Assembly: GCF_001552135.1 (NCBI RefSeq)
Contig: NZ_BCQP01000017.1
Coordinates: 248,001 to 312,000, forward strand
Source: Actinomadura chibensis NBRC 106107
Lineage (GTDB): Bacteria > Actinomycetota > Actinomycetes > Streptosporangiales > Streptosporangiaceae
Direction of reading: 5' to 3'
DNA: 64,000 nucleotides
Positions 57,256-64,000 of this stretch are shown here, in pieces (within the stretch, counting starts at the first letter, position 1; every line of letters begins with the position of its first letter). The position numbers were made by a program, and so were the translations under genes. Under the pieces are notes generated by a model, which saw only the letters and a program-made list of their open reading frames with translations, was not told the origin of the DNA and did no database searches.

Positions 57256-60200
57256 TCAGACCTCTTCGACACTGCTCGGCTCACGCCGGGACAGGTCGAT
57301 GCCGAGCTCCTCCGCCGCGCGGAAGACGTCCTCGTCGGTGTCGCGCATCTCGATGGACATGCCGTCGCTCGACAGGACCTCGACGTTGAGGCAGAGCGAC
57401 TGCATCTCCTTGATGAGCACCTTGAAGGACTCGGGAATGCCGGGCTCGGGGATGTTCTCGCCCTTGACGATGGCCTCGTACACCTTCACGCGGCCGAGGA
57501 CGTCGTCGGACTTGATGGTCAGGAGCTCCTGCAGGGCGTAGGCGGCGCCGTAGGCCTCCAGCGCCCACACCTCCATCTCACCGAAGCGCTGGCCGCCGAA
57601 CTGCGCCTTACCGCCGAGCGGCTGCTGGGTGATCATGGAGTACGGACCGGTCGAACGGGCGTGGATCTTGTCGTCGACCAGGTGCAGCAGCTTGAGGATG
57701 TAGATGTAGCCGACCGAGATCGGGTCGCGGTAGGGCTCGCCGGTCCGGCCGTCGAACAGCCGCGCCTTGCCGCCCGGGCCGACCATGCGCTGGCCGTCGC
57801 GGTTCGGCAGGGTGCTCTCGATCAGGCCGGTGACGTCGCCCTCGCGGGCGCCGTCGAACACCGGGGTGGCGGTGTTCGTCCACGGCGGGGCCTCGGACGC
57901 GCCGATGGCGTGCAGCGCCCGCTTCCACTCGGCGTCGTCGCCCTCGACCTTCCAGCCGCGGGAGGCGACCCAGCCGAGGTGCGTCTCCAGGACCTGGCCG
58001 ACGTTCATCCGGCCCGGCACGCCGAGCGGGTTGAGGACGATGTCGACCGGGGTGCCGTCCTCAAGGAACGGCATGTCCTCGACGGGGAGGACCTTGGAGA
58101 TGACGCCCTTGTTGCCGTGCCGTCCGGCCAGCTTGTCACCGTCAGTGATCTTGCGCTTCTGCGCGACGTACACCCGGACCAGCTCGTTCACGCCGGGCGG
58201 GAGCTCGTCGCCCTCGTCGCGGGAGAACACCCGGACGCCGATGACCTTGCCCTGCTCGCCGTGCGGCACCTTCAGCGACGTGTCGCGGACCTCGCGCGCC
58301 TTCTCACCGAAGATCGCGCGGAGCAGCCGCTCCTCCGGGGTGAGCTCGGTCTCGCCCTTGGGCGTGACCTTGCCGACGAGGATGTCGCCGGGGACGACGT
58401 CCGCGCCGATCCGGATGATCCCGCGCTCGTCGAGGTCGGCGAGGACCTCCTCGGAGACGTTCGGGATGTCGCGGGTGATCTCCTCGGGGCCGAGCTTGGT
58501 GTCGCGAGCGTCGACCTCGTGCTCCTCGATGTGGATCGAGGAGAGGACGTCGTCCTGCACCAGGCGCTGGCTGAGGATGATGGCGTCCTCGTAGTTGTGG
58601 CCCTCCCACGGCATGAACGCCACGAGGAGGTTCTTGCCGAGCGCCATCTCGCCGTTGTCGGTGCACGGGCCGTCGGCGATGACCTGGCCGAGCTCGACCC
58701 GCTGGCCCTCGTCGACGATCGGCTTCTGGTTGAAGCAGGTGCCCTGGTTCGACCGCTTGAACTTGGAGACGCGGTAGGTCGTCCTCGTGCCGTCGTCGTT
58801 CATGACGGTCACGTAGTCGGCGGAGACCTCCTCGACGACGCCGGCCTTCTCGGCCGTGATGACGTCGCCCGCGTCGGTCGCGGCGCGGTACTCCATGCCG
58901 GTGCCGACCAGCGGCGCCTCGCTGCGCAGCAGCGGGACGGACTGGCGCTGCATGTTGGAGCCCATCAGCGCGCGGTTGGCGTCGTCGTGCTCCAGGAACG
59001 GGATCATCGCGGTGGCGACCGAGGTCATCTGCCGGGCCGAGACGTCCATGTACTGGACCTCGCGGGCGGGGACGAGTTCGACCTCGCCGCCCTTGCGGCG
59101 GACGAGGATCCGGTCGTCGACGAAGGTGCCGTCGTCGTTCAGCAGGGAGTTGGCCTGCGCGATGACGTAGCGGTCTTCCTCGTCGGCGGTGAGGTAGTCG
59201 ATGTCCTCCTGGACGACGCCGTCGGTGACCCGGCGGTACGGGGTCTCGACGAACCCGAACGGGTTGACCCGGCCGAACGCGGCGAGCGAGCCGATCAGGC
59301 CGATGTTCGGGCCTTCCGGCGTCTCGATCGGGCACATGCGGCCGTAGTGCGACGGGTGGACGTCGCGGACCTCCATGCCCGCCCGCTCACGGGACAGACC
59401 GCCCGGCCCCAGCGCGTTCAGGCGGCGCTTGTGCGTCAGCCCGGCCAGCGGGTTGGTCTGGTCCATGAACTGGGAGAGCTGGCTGGTGCCGAAGAACTCC
59501 TTGATGGAGGCGACGACCGGCCGGATGTTGATCAGGGTCTGCGGCGTGATGGCCTCGACGTCCTGGGTGGTCATCCGCTCGCGGACGACGCGCTCCATCC
59601 GGGCGAGGCCGAGCCTGACCTGGTTCTGGATCAGCTCGCCGACCGTGCGCAGCCGCCGGTTGCCGAAGTGGTCGATGTCGTCGACCTCGATCGGCACGGG
59701 GACGACGCCGATCGTGGCCTCCTCCTCACCGGCGTGCAGCCGGACGAGGTACTCGATCGTCGCGACGATGTCGTCCTCGGTGAGGGTGCCCTGGCGCATG
59801 TCCAGGTCGAGGCCGAGCTTCTTGTTGATCTTGTAGCGACCGACCTTGGCGACGTCGTAGCGCTTCGGGTTGAAGTACAGGTTCTCCAGGAGCGTCTGCG
59901 CGGACTCGCGCGTCGGCGGCTCGCCCGGGCGCAGCTTGCGGTAGATGTCGAGCAGGGCGTCGTCCTGGCCGGAGGTGTGGTCCTTCTCCAGGGTGACGTT
60001 GATCGACTCGTAGGAGCCGAAGCGCTCGCGGATGCGCGCCTCGTCCCAGCCGAGCGCCTTGAGCAGCACGGTGACGGGCTGCTTGCGCTTGCGGTCGATG
60101 CGCACGCCGACGTTGTCGCGCTTGTCGATCTCGAATTCGAGCCAGGCGCCGCGGCTCGGGATGACCCGGCACCCGTAGATGTCCTTGTCGGACGCCTTGT

Positions 60201-60723
60201 CGAGCGCGCGGTCGAAGTACACGCCGGGCGACCGGGTGAGCTGCGAGACGACGACGCGCTCGGTGCCGTTGATGATGAAGGTGCCCTTCGGGGTCATGAG
60301 CGGGAAGTCGCCCATGAACACCGTCTGGCTCTTGATCTCGCCGGTGGTGTTGTTGATGAACTCCGCCGTGACGAACAGCGGGGCGGAGTAGGTCATGTCC
60401 TTGTCCTTGCACTCCTCGACGGAGTACTTGGGCGGCTCGAACCGGTGGTCGCGGAACGAGAGGGACATGGTCCCGGAGAAGTCCTCGATGGGACTGATCT
60501 CCTCGAAGATCTCCTCAAGCCCCGACTGGGTCGGGACGCTCTTACTTCCGGCCTTCTGGGCCGCCTCGACCCGGGCCTTCCACCTCTCGTTGCCCAGCAG
60601 CCAGTCGACGGAGTTGGTCTGCAGTGCAAGGAGGTCCGGGACTTCGAGCGGCTCCTTGATGCGCGCGAAGGAGACGCGGTTCGGACCGGTTGCGGTATTC
60701 GAGGCGTTGCGCGAGGCTGCCAA
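57256..60723 (-). CDS. rpoB: DNA-directed RNA polymerase subunit beta with altered rifampicin pocket
   Basis: A 1155-residue beta subunit, full length for actinobacteria, starting at TTG 60721-60723 ([14 protein letters not shown] follows) with GGAAGGACC upstream. Conserved blocks include [41 protein letters not shown] and [12 protein letters not shown]. In the rifampicin region, [20 protein letters not shown], Thr423, Ala427 and Asn436 stand at the E. coli positions 518, 522 and 531, where Asn, Ser and Ser are the usual residues; His526 (His431 here) is kept. Met450 replaces Phe545. Such changes occur in natively rifamycin-tolerant polymerases, but resistance is not shown by sequence alone. 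Confidence 0.98.
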   Translation of the reverse strand: MAASRNASNTATGPNRVSFARIKEPLEVPDLLALQTNSVDWLLGNERWKARVEAAQKAGSKSVPTQSGLEEIFEEISPIEDFSGTMSLSFRDHRFEPPKYSVEECKDKDMTYSAPLFVTAEFINNTTGEIKSQTVFMGDFPLMTPKGTFIINGTERVVVSQLTRSPGVYFDRALDKASDKDIYGCRVIPSRGAWLEFEIDKRDNVGVRIDRKRKQPVTVLLKALGWDEARIRERFGSYESINVTLEKDHTSGQDDALLDIYRKLRPGEPPTRESAQTLLENLYFNPKRYDVAKVGRYKINKKLGLDLDMRQGTLTEDDIVATIEYLVRLHAGEEEATIGVVPVPIEVDDIDHFGNRRLRTVGELIQNQVRLGLARMERVVRERMTTQDVEAITPQTLINIRPVVASIKEFFGTSQLSQFMDQTNPLAGLTHKRRLNALGPGGLSRERAGMEVRDVHPSHYGRMCPIETPEGPNIGLIGSLAAFGRVNPFGFVETPYRRVTDGVVQEDIDYLTADEEDRYVIAQANSLLNDDGTFVDDRILVRRKGGEVELVPAREVQYMDVSARQMTSVATAMIPFLEHDDANRALMGSNMQRQSVPLLRSEAPLVGTGMEYRAATDAGDVITAEKAGVVEEVSADYVTVMNDDGTRTTYRVSKFKRSNQGTCFNQKPIVDEGQRVELGQVIADGPCTDNGEMALGKNLLVAFMPWEGHNYEDAIILSQRLVQDDVLSSIHIEEHEVDARDTKLGPEEITRDIPNVSEEVLADLDERGIIRIGADVVPGDILVGKVTPKGETELTPEERLLRAIFGEKAREVRDTSLKVPHGEQGKVIGVRVFSRDEGDELPPGVNELVRVYVAQKRKITDGDKLAGRHGNKGVISKVLPVEDMPFLEDGTPVDIVLNPLGVPGRMNVGQVLETHLGWVASRGWKVEGDDAEWKRALHAIGASEAPPWTNTATPVFDGAREGDVTGLIESTLPNRDGQRMVGPGGKARLFDGRTGEPYRDPISVGYIYILKLLHLVDDKIHARSTGPYSMITQQPLGGKAQFGGQRFGEMEVWALEAYGAAYALQELLTIKSDDVLGRVKVYEAIVKGENIPEPGIPESFKVLIKEMQSLCLNVEVLSSDGMSIEMRDTDEDVFRAAEELGIDLSRREPSSVEEV

Positions 60724-60867
60724 GAGTGGTCCTTCCGAGGGCTCGCGGCGTAACTGGTGACACGCACGCCAGACGATCCACGTCCGAGACCTGCACAGAG
60801 AGGTCCAAAACGGACCGAAGCAGGGATGCTCTCACACGTGGATAGTCAGAGGGCAGCGCAAAGGGGC

Positions 60868-60896
60868 AGTGTAGCCGACCGGTACACTGCTCGCAA
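60868..60896 (-). promoter_or_regulatory. rpoBC promoter
   Basis: In the minus direction TTGCGA (60891-60896) and TACACT (60868-60873) are 17 bases apart, with a predicted start near 60861 and a leader of about 138 bases before the TTG start. A weaker TTGACT lies further upstream. The rest of the 345-base gap to 61068 shows no gene; a promoter inside this gap fits rpoBC being separated from rplJ-rplL, which are not in this window. Confidence 0.65.
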
Positions 60897-61068
60897 CTCT
60901 AGCGGCGCAGTATGCATCACGTTGCCATGGAGCATCGCCCCTGAACGCCTTCCAGTCAAGAGCGGACTTGGACTTTTCGGGCTCTGACCTGCAGTGAGGA
61001 ACGCCATAGTTTAGGGGTCCCCGACCGGCCGGACGTGGCCGAACGCCGCGGCGCCCGAGCGGGCCCCC

Positions 61069-62028
61069 CTAGGAGATGACGACGAGCTCCGAGGCGAGCC
61101 ACTTGCCGTCCTTCTTCACCATGGTCATCCGGATGCGGAGCGGCTCGGGGAGGCTCTGCTGCTTGTCGTTCTTCGTCGCGGACGAGCGGTTGGCGTAGAC
61201 GAGGGCGACGACCTTGTCCGGGGTCGCGCTCACCACGCCGACCTTCAGGATGGTCGTCGTGGAGACGGCCTGCTGCTGGATGGCGGCCGTCCTGAGCTCG
61301 GCGGCGAGCTTGTCGTACTGCGTGTGCAGCTTGCCCGTCGTCGTGGCGGACGCCTCCTTCAGGTCGGCGTCGAGCGTCTGGTAGTCGTACGACGAGAGCT
61401 TCTGCGCGGCGCGGGACGCGGCGAACGTCGCCTCCCTGCTCGCGGTCTCCGTCGCGTTCTGCTGGCGGACCTTCAGGGCGAGCGCCGCCGTCCCCGCGCC
61501 CAGCGCGACCGTCAGCACGGCCAGGACGGCGATGACGAGCGTCAGGCTTCCGGAGCGGGAGCCGGAGCCGCGGGATGCGCCCGAGTCCTTCTTGAGCTTG
61601 ACGGCGCGCGACGGTTCGCGCGGCTTCTCCGGCTCGTCTTCGTCGCCGTCCGCCTGTTCCGACGCGGCGGAGGCAGGCTCCGGAGCGTCTGAGTCGTCCT
61701 CTGACGCGCTGTCACCGTCAGACGCGACTTCAGGGCCATCCTGGCGCTCTTCGGGCTTCTGAGGGGATTTGGCGGCGTCCTCCGCGTCGTCCTCCTCTTC
61801 GGCCTCGGCCTCTTCGGCCTCTTCGGCGGCGAGTTGGGCGAGCCGCGCGGCCTCGCGGGCCTTCGCGGCGGCCTCCTCGGCGAGCCGGGCGGCCTCCGCC
61901 GCCTCCTCGGCCCGCGCCGCCATGTCCGACTTCCCGTCGGCCTTCCTGTCGGGCCTCTTGTCGGGCTTCTTGTCGGAGCCGGTCTTCTTCTCGGGGGCGT
62001 CGCGCTTGCCCCGGCCGAGCATCGTCAC
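61069..62028 (-). CDS. Mce-associated membrane protein with charged N-terminus
   Basis: A 319-residue protein. Residues 1-160 are highly charged: a Lys/Asp-rich start, then an Ala/Glu-rich helical run (about 35-80, likely coiled coil), then acidic sequence. A membrane segment (LTLVIAVLAVLTVALGAG, about 161-180) is followed by an extracytoplasmic domain like that of the gene at 62025 (LDADLKEASATTTGKLHTQY, ending DGKWLASELVVI). Such proteins stabilise Mce lipid transporters. It overlaps the upstream gene by four bases. Confidence 0.8.
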   Translation of the reverse strand: MTMLGRGKRDAPEKKTGSDKKPDKRPDRKADGKSDMAARAEEAAEAARLAEEAAAKAREAARLAQLAAEEAEEAEAEEEDDAEDAAKSPQKPEERQDGPEVASDGDSASEDDSDAPEPASAASEQADGDEDEPEKPREPSRAVKLKKDSGASRGSGSRSGSLTLVIAVLAVLTVALGAGTAALALKVRQQNATETASREATFAASRAAQKLSSYDYQTLDADLKEASATTTGKLHTQYDKLAAELRTAAIQQQAVSTTTILKVGVVSATPDKVVALVYANRSSATKNDKQQSLPEPLRIRMTMVKKDGKWLASELVVIS

Positions 62029-62513
62029 GGGACGACCTCCAGTCCGGAAATGAGCCAGCGGTCATCGACCCGCGTGAGGTCCATCTGGTACCGGTAGCCC
62101 TTGGGTGTGCCGTTCTTGACCTTGTCGTTGGTCACGGTCCCGTTCAGGGAGACCATCACTTCGGCGGAGTCCCCGTCGATGGAGACCAGGGCCGCGTCGA
62201 TGTCGCTGACCGTCGACTTGGCCTTGTACTTGCTGACCTGCTGCATGAACGCGTTCGACTGGGACGCCAGCTTGTTCTTCAGCTCGCCCGTCGTGCCCGC
62301 GACGATGCGGTCCAGGTCGCGCTGGGCGGTGGACGCGTCGAGCGACATCAGGTTCACGCCCATCTGCCGCGCCGCCTGGACGGCCTTCGCCTTCTGGTCG
62401 GCCTCGTCCTTGTTGTGGAGGGTGACGACGCCGAGCCAGCCGGCCGCCACGGCGAGCGCGAGCACGACCGCGCCGAGCGCGACCACGGTCACCAGGGACG
62501 CGCGCCGGCTCAT
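62025..62513 (-). CDS. Mce-associated membrane protein
   Basis: A 162-residue protein with a short cytoplasmic start, one membrane segment (LVTVVALGAVVLALAVAAGW, about 7-26) and an NTF2-like extracytoplasmic domain (LDRIVAGTTGELKNKLASQS, ending DRWLISGLEVVP). This is the Mas/Mam type found at the end of Mce operons. It lies 34 bases after the MCE protein gene and overlaps the next gene by ATGA. Confidence 0.82.
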   Translation of the reverse strand: MSRRASLVTVVALGAVVLALAVAAGWLGVVTLHNKDEADQKAKAVQAARQMGVNLMSLDASTAQRDLDRIVAGTTGELKNKLASQSNAFMQQVSKYKAKSTVSDIDAALVSIDGDSAEVMVSLNGTVTNDKVKNGTPKGYRYQMDLTRVDDRWLISGLEVVP

Positions 62514-62547
62514 CGGCCCCGTCCCGGCTTCACCGGCTCACCCGGCC

Positions 62548-64000
62548 TCATTGGCTCAACGGTCCGAGCAGGAGCCACTTCCACGAGGAATCCTCTCCGA
62601 GCTGGCGGGAACCGGCGCTGCGCGGCATGACGTACCGCTTGCCGTCGGGCCCGTAGACCGCACCGGTCGTTGGATCGTATCCAGCGAATTCGACTGTGTC
62701 GGCCGGATACGAGAGGTACAGCCGGTCATCTGACAACTGACCGGTCGGGGCCGCCGCGGCGGGCGTGCCGCCGGAGCCGTCCGTGTTCTTCGGAGCGCCC
62801 TTGGCCTGCGACTTCGCACCGCCCCGCGGACCGGCGCCGCCCTCCGGGAACCCGGCTCCCGCCGTCGCGCCCGGCGGCACCTGCGGGACGGGGGCGAGGT
62901 CCTCGCGCGGGAAGTTGCGCCCGCCCCGGACGGCCGTCTGCGCGTCGTGCGGGGCCTTGCAGCCCGCGTCCAGGCGCGGCTTCTTCTTCGAGGTGTCCTG
63001 CGGCCAGCGGTGCTTCACCTTCTCGTAGCCCTTGGTGCAGGCGGGCGGCGCGTCGATGTTGAGGGCGAGGCCGAGGTGCTGGGTGCCGTCGCCGGGCGTG
63101 ACGGTGAACGCGCCCGCCATGGTCACCGGGTACAGGATGAACAGCGACCGGAGGCCCGCCTTGCGCGTCGCGATGATCTGGCCCGTGGTGGTGAGGTTGG
63201 CCAGGAAGACCGGCAGCGTCGGGGCGAGCTGGTTGATGGCCTTGTGGGACTCGTCCACCGCGCCGGGGACCGCGTCGATCGTCCTGCGCAGGGCGGGGTC
63301 GTCGTTGCGCAGGGACGTGGTGAGCTCGTTCAGGTTGGCGGCGAAACCGCGGATGTTGGCGGCCTGCCCGCGCTGCGTGTCCAGGACGGTGACGCTGTTG
63401 TCCAGGAGCCGCTTGGTGTCGGGGTAAGCCTGCTCGGCGGTTTTCAAGAGGCGGTCGGTGTCGTCCAGGAGCGACTGGAGGTCGTCGGCCGAGCCGGAGA
63501 ACGCCTTGTTGAGTTCGTCCACGATGACGCCGAGGTCACGGGTGTCGACCGAGCCGACGAGCGAGTCGACGTTGCGCAGAAGCTCGGCGGTCGAGATGGG
63601 GAGCGCCGTGCGCTGGCGGGGGATCGTGTACGCGTCGCCCTCGTCCAGGTACGGGCCGGTCTTCTTCGTGGGCTCCAGGTCGATGTACTGCTCGCCCACC
63701 GCCGACCGGTTGGCGATGGTCGCCTTGGTGCCGTCCCTGGGGATGCGCTTGCCGCGTTCGAGGATCAGCTTGACGCGGATGCCGTCCTTGGTCAGCTCGA
63801 TGGGGCCGACCCGTCCGACCGGGACGCCCCGGTAGGTGACCTCGGCATTGGTGAACACGCCGCCCGAGTCGGTGAGGTCGACGTAGGCGATGTACTGCTT
63901 GCCGAGCAGGTCGCGTCCGATGCCGATGTAGTTCACCGAGACGATCGCCACGCCGACGACCGTGATGACCGCGAAGGCGATCAACTGGATGATGACGCCG
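62548..64000 (-). CDS. MCE family protein (MlaD-like), 5' end beyond the window
   Basis: At least 484 residues visible; the frame is open to the window edge (GVIIQLIAFAVITVVGVAIV near the edge), so the N-terminus is missing. After the membrane segment comes an MCE/MlaD domain (YVDLTDSGGVFTNAEVTYRG, PVGRVGPIELTKDGIRVKL, VGEQYIDLEP) and a long helical region (ISTAELLRNVDSLVGSVDTR, ELNKAFSGSADDLQSLLDDT), then a Gly/Pro-rich tail. The last MCE gene of such an operon is usually the mceF position. Mce complexes move lipids or sterols across the cell envelope. Confidence 0.88.
   Translation of the reverse strand, partial: GVIIQLIAFAVITVVGVAIVSVNYIGIGRDLLGKQYIAYVDLTDSGGVFTNAEVTYRGVPVGRVGPIELTKDGIRVKLILERGKRIPRDGTKATIANRSAVGEQYIDLEPTKKTGPYLDEGDAYTIPRQRTALPISTAELLRNVDSLVGSVDTRDLGVIVDELNKAFSGSADDLQSLLDDTDRLLKTAEQAYPDTKRLLDNSVTVLDTQRGQAANIRGFAANLNELTTSLRNDDPALRRTIDAVPGAVDESHKAINQLAPTLPVFLANLTTTGQIIATRKAGLRSLFILYPVTMAGAFTVTPGDGTQHLGLALNIDAPPACTKGYEKVKHRWPQDTSKKKPRLDAGCKAPHDAQTAVRGGRNFPREDLAPVPQVPPGATAGAGFPEGGAGPRGGAKSQAKGAPKNTDGSGGTPAAAAPTGQLSDDRLYLSYPADTVEFAGYDPTTGAVYGPDGKRYVMPRSAGSRQLGEDSSWKWLLLGPLSQ

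Overview
The window is high-GC actinobacterial chromosome. The gene order (rpoB-rpoC, then rpsL-rpsG-fusA-tuf, the S10/spc/alpha ribosomal operons, rplM-rpsI and glmM), many GTG/TTG starts, DUF397/XRE pairs, DUF1707 and DUF4360 proteins, and a Mce locus next to rpoB all point to a filamentous actinomycete. Thermomonosporaceae/Streptosporangiales (for example Actinomadura-like) is my best guess, made from gene content and not from any search.

Layout. (a) 1-8.1 kb: a sigma-like regulator, a four-gene ABC-2 exporter, a DUF389 membrane protein, a secreted HNH-type lipoprotein, a pentad-repeat small protein and glmM. (b) 8.1-15 kb: two very strong intergenic hairpins, rpsI-rplM with a good promoter, a CAP-domain protein, a tandem pair of paralogous single-pass membrane proteins, and truA. 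(c) 15-38.4 kb: an almost unbroken translation supercluster on the minus strand. Read in transcription order it is rpsL-rpsG-fusA-tuf, rpsJ-rplC-rplD-rplW-rplB-rpsS-rplV-rpsC-rplP-rpmC-rpsQ, rplN-rplX-rplE-rpsZ-rpsH-rplF-rplR-rpsE-rpmD-rplO-secY-adk-map, then infA-rpmJ-rpsM-rpsK-rpsD-rpoA-rplQ-truA. Genes are tightly packed, often with ATGA, GTGA, TAGTG or TGATG stop-start overlaps. rpmJ (37 codons) is included although very short. (d) 38.4-53.3 kb: an accessory stretch that separates rpoBC from the str operon, which are usually close neighbours. It holds a Q/G/Y-rich tail-anchored low-complexity protein, an aldo/keto reductase, dinB, a four-gene plus-strand island (thymidylate-kinase-like, HhH-GPD-like, radical SAM, MazG-like), a small S1-domain gene with its own promoter and leader, a VOC protein, a PLAT-like secreted protein, five tandem DUF397 genes behind an XRE/DUF5753-like regulator, an HATPase/anti-sigma-like gene with a small partner, and three tandem DUF4360 secreted proteins. 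(e) 53.3-64 kb: rpoC and rpoB, then the tail of a Mce operon (two Mce-associated proteins and a partial MCE protein that runs off the end).

The observations I would follow first are: the 44.07-46.67 kb nucleotide-metabolism island pairing a radical SAM enzyme with a diverged TMP-kinase-like protein and a MazG-type NTP pyrophosphohydrolase, in outline like the eukaryotic viperin/CMPK2 pairing but without the viperin motif; the RpoB rifampicin pocket, which carries Asn at the position equivalent to E. coli Ser531 plus Thr518 and Ala522; the FUS/EWS-like low-complexity tail-anchored protein; and the duplicated DUF397 array. No tRNA, rRNA, CRISPR array, transposase or integrase was recognised.
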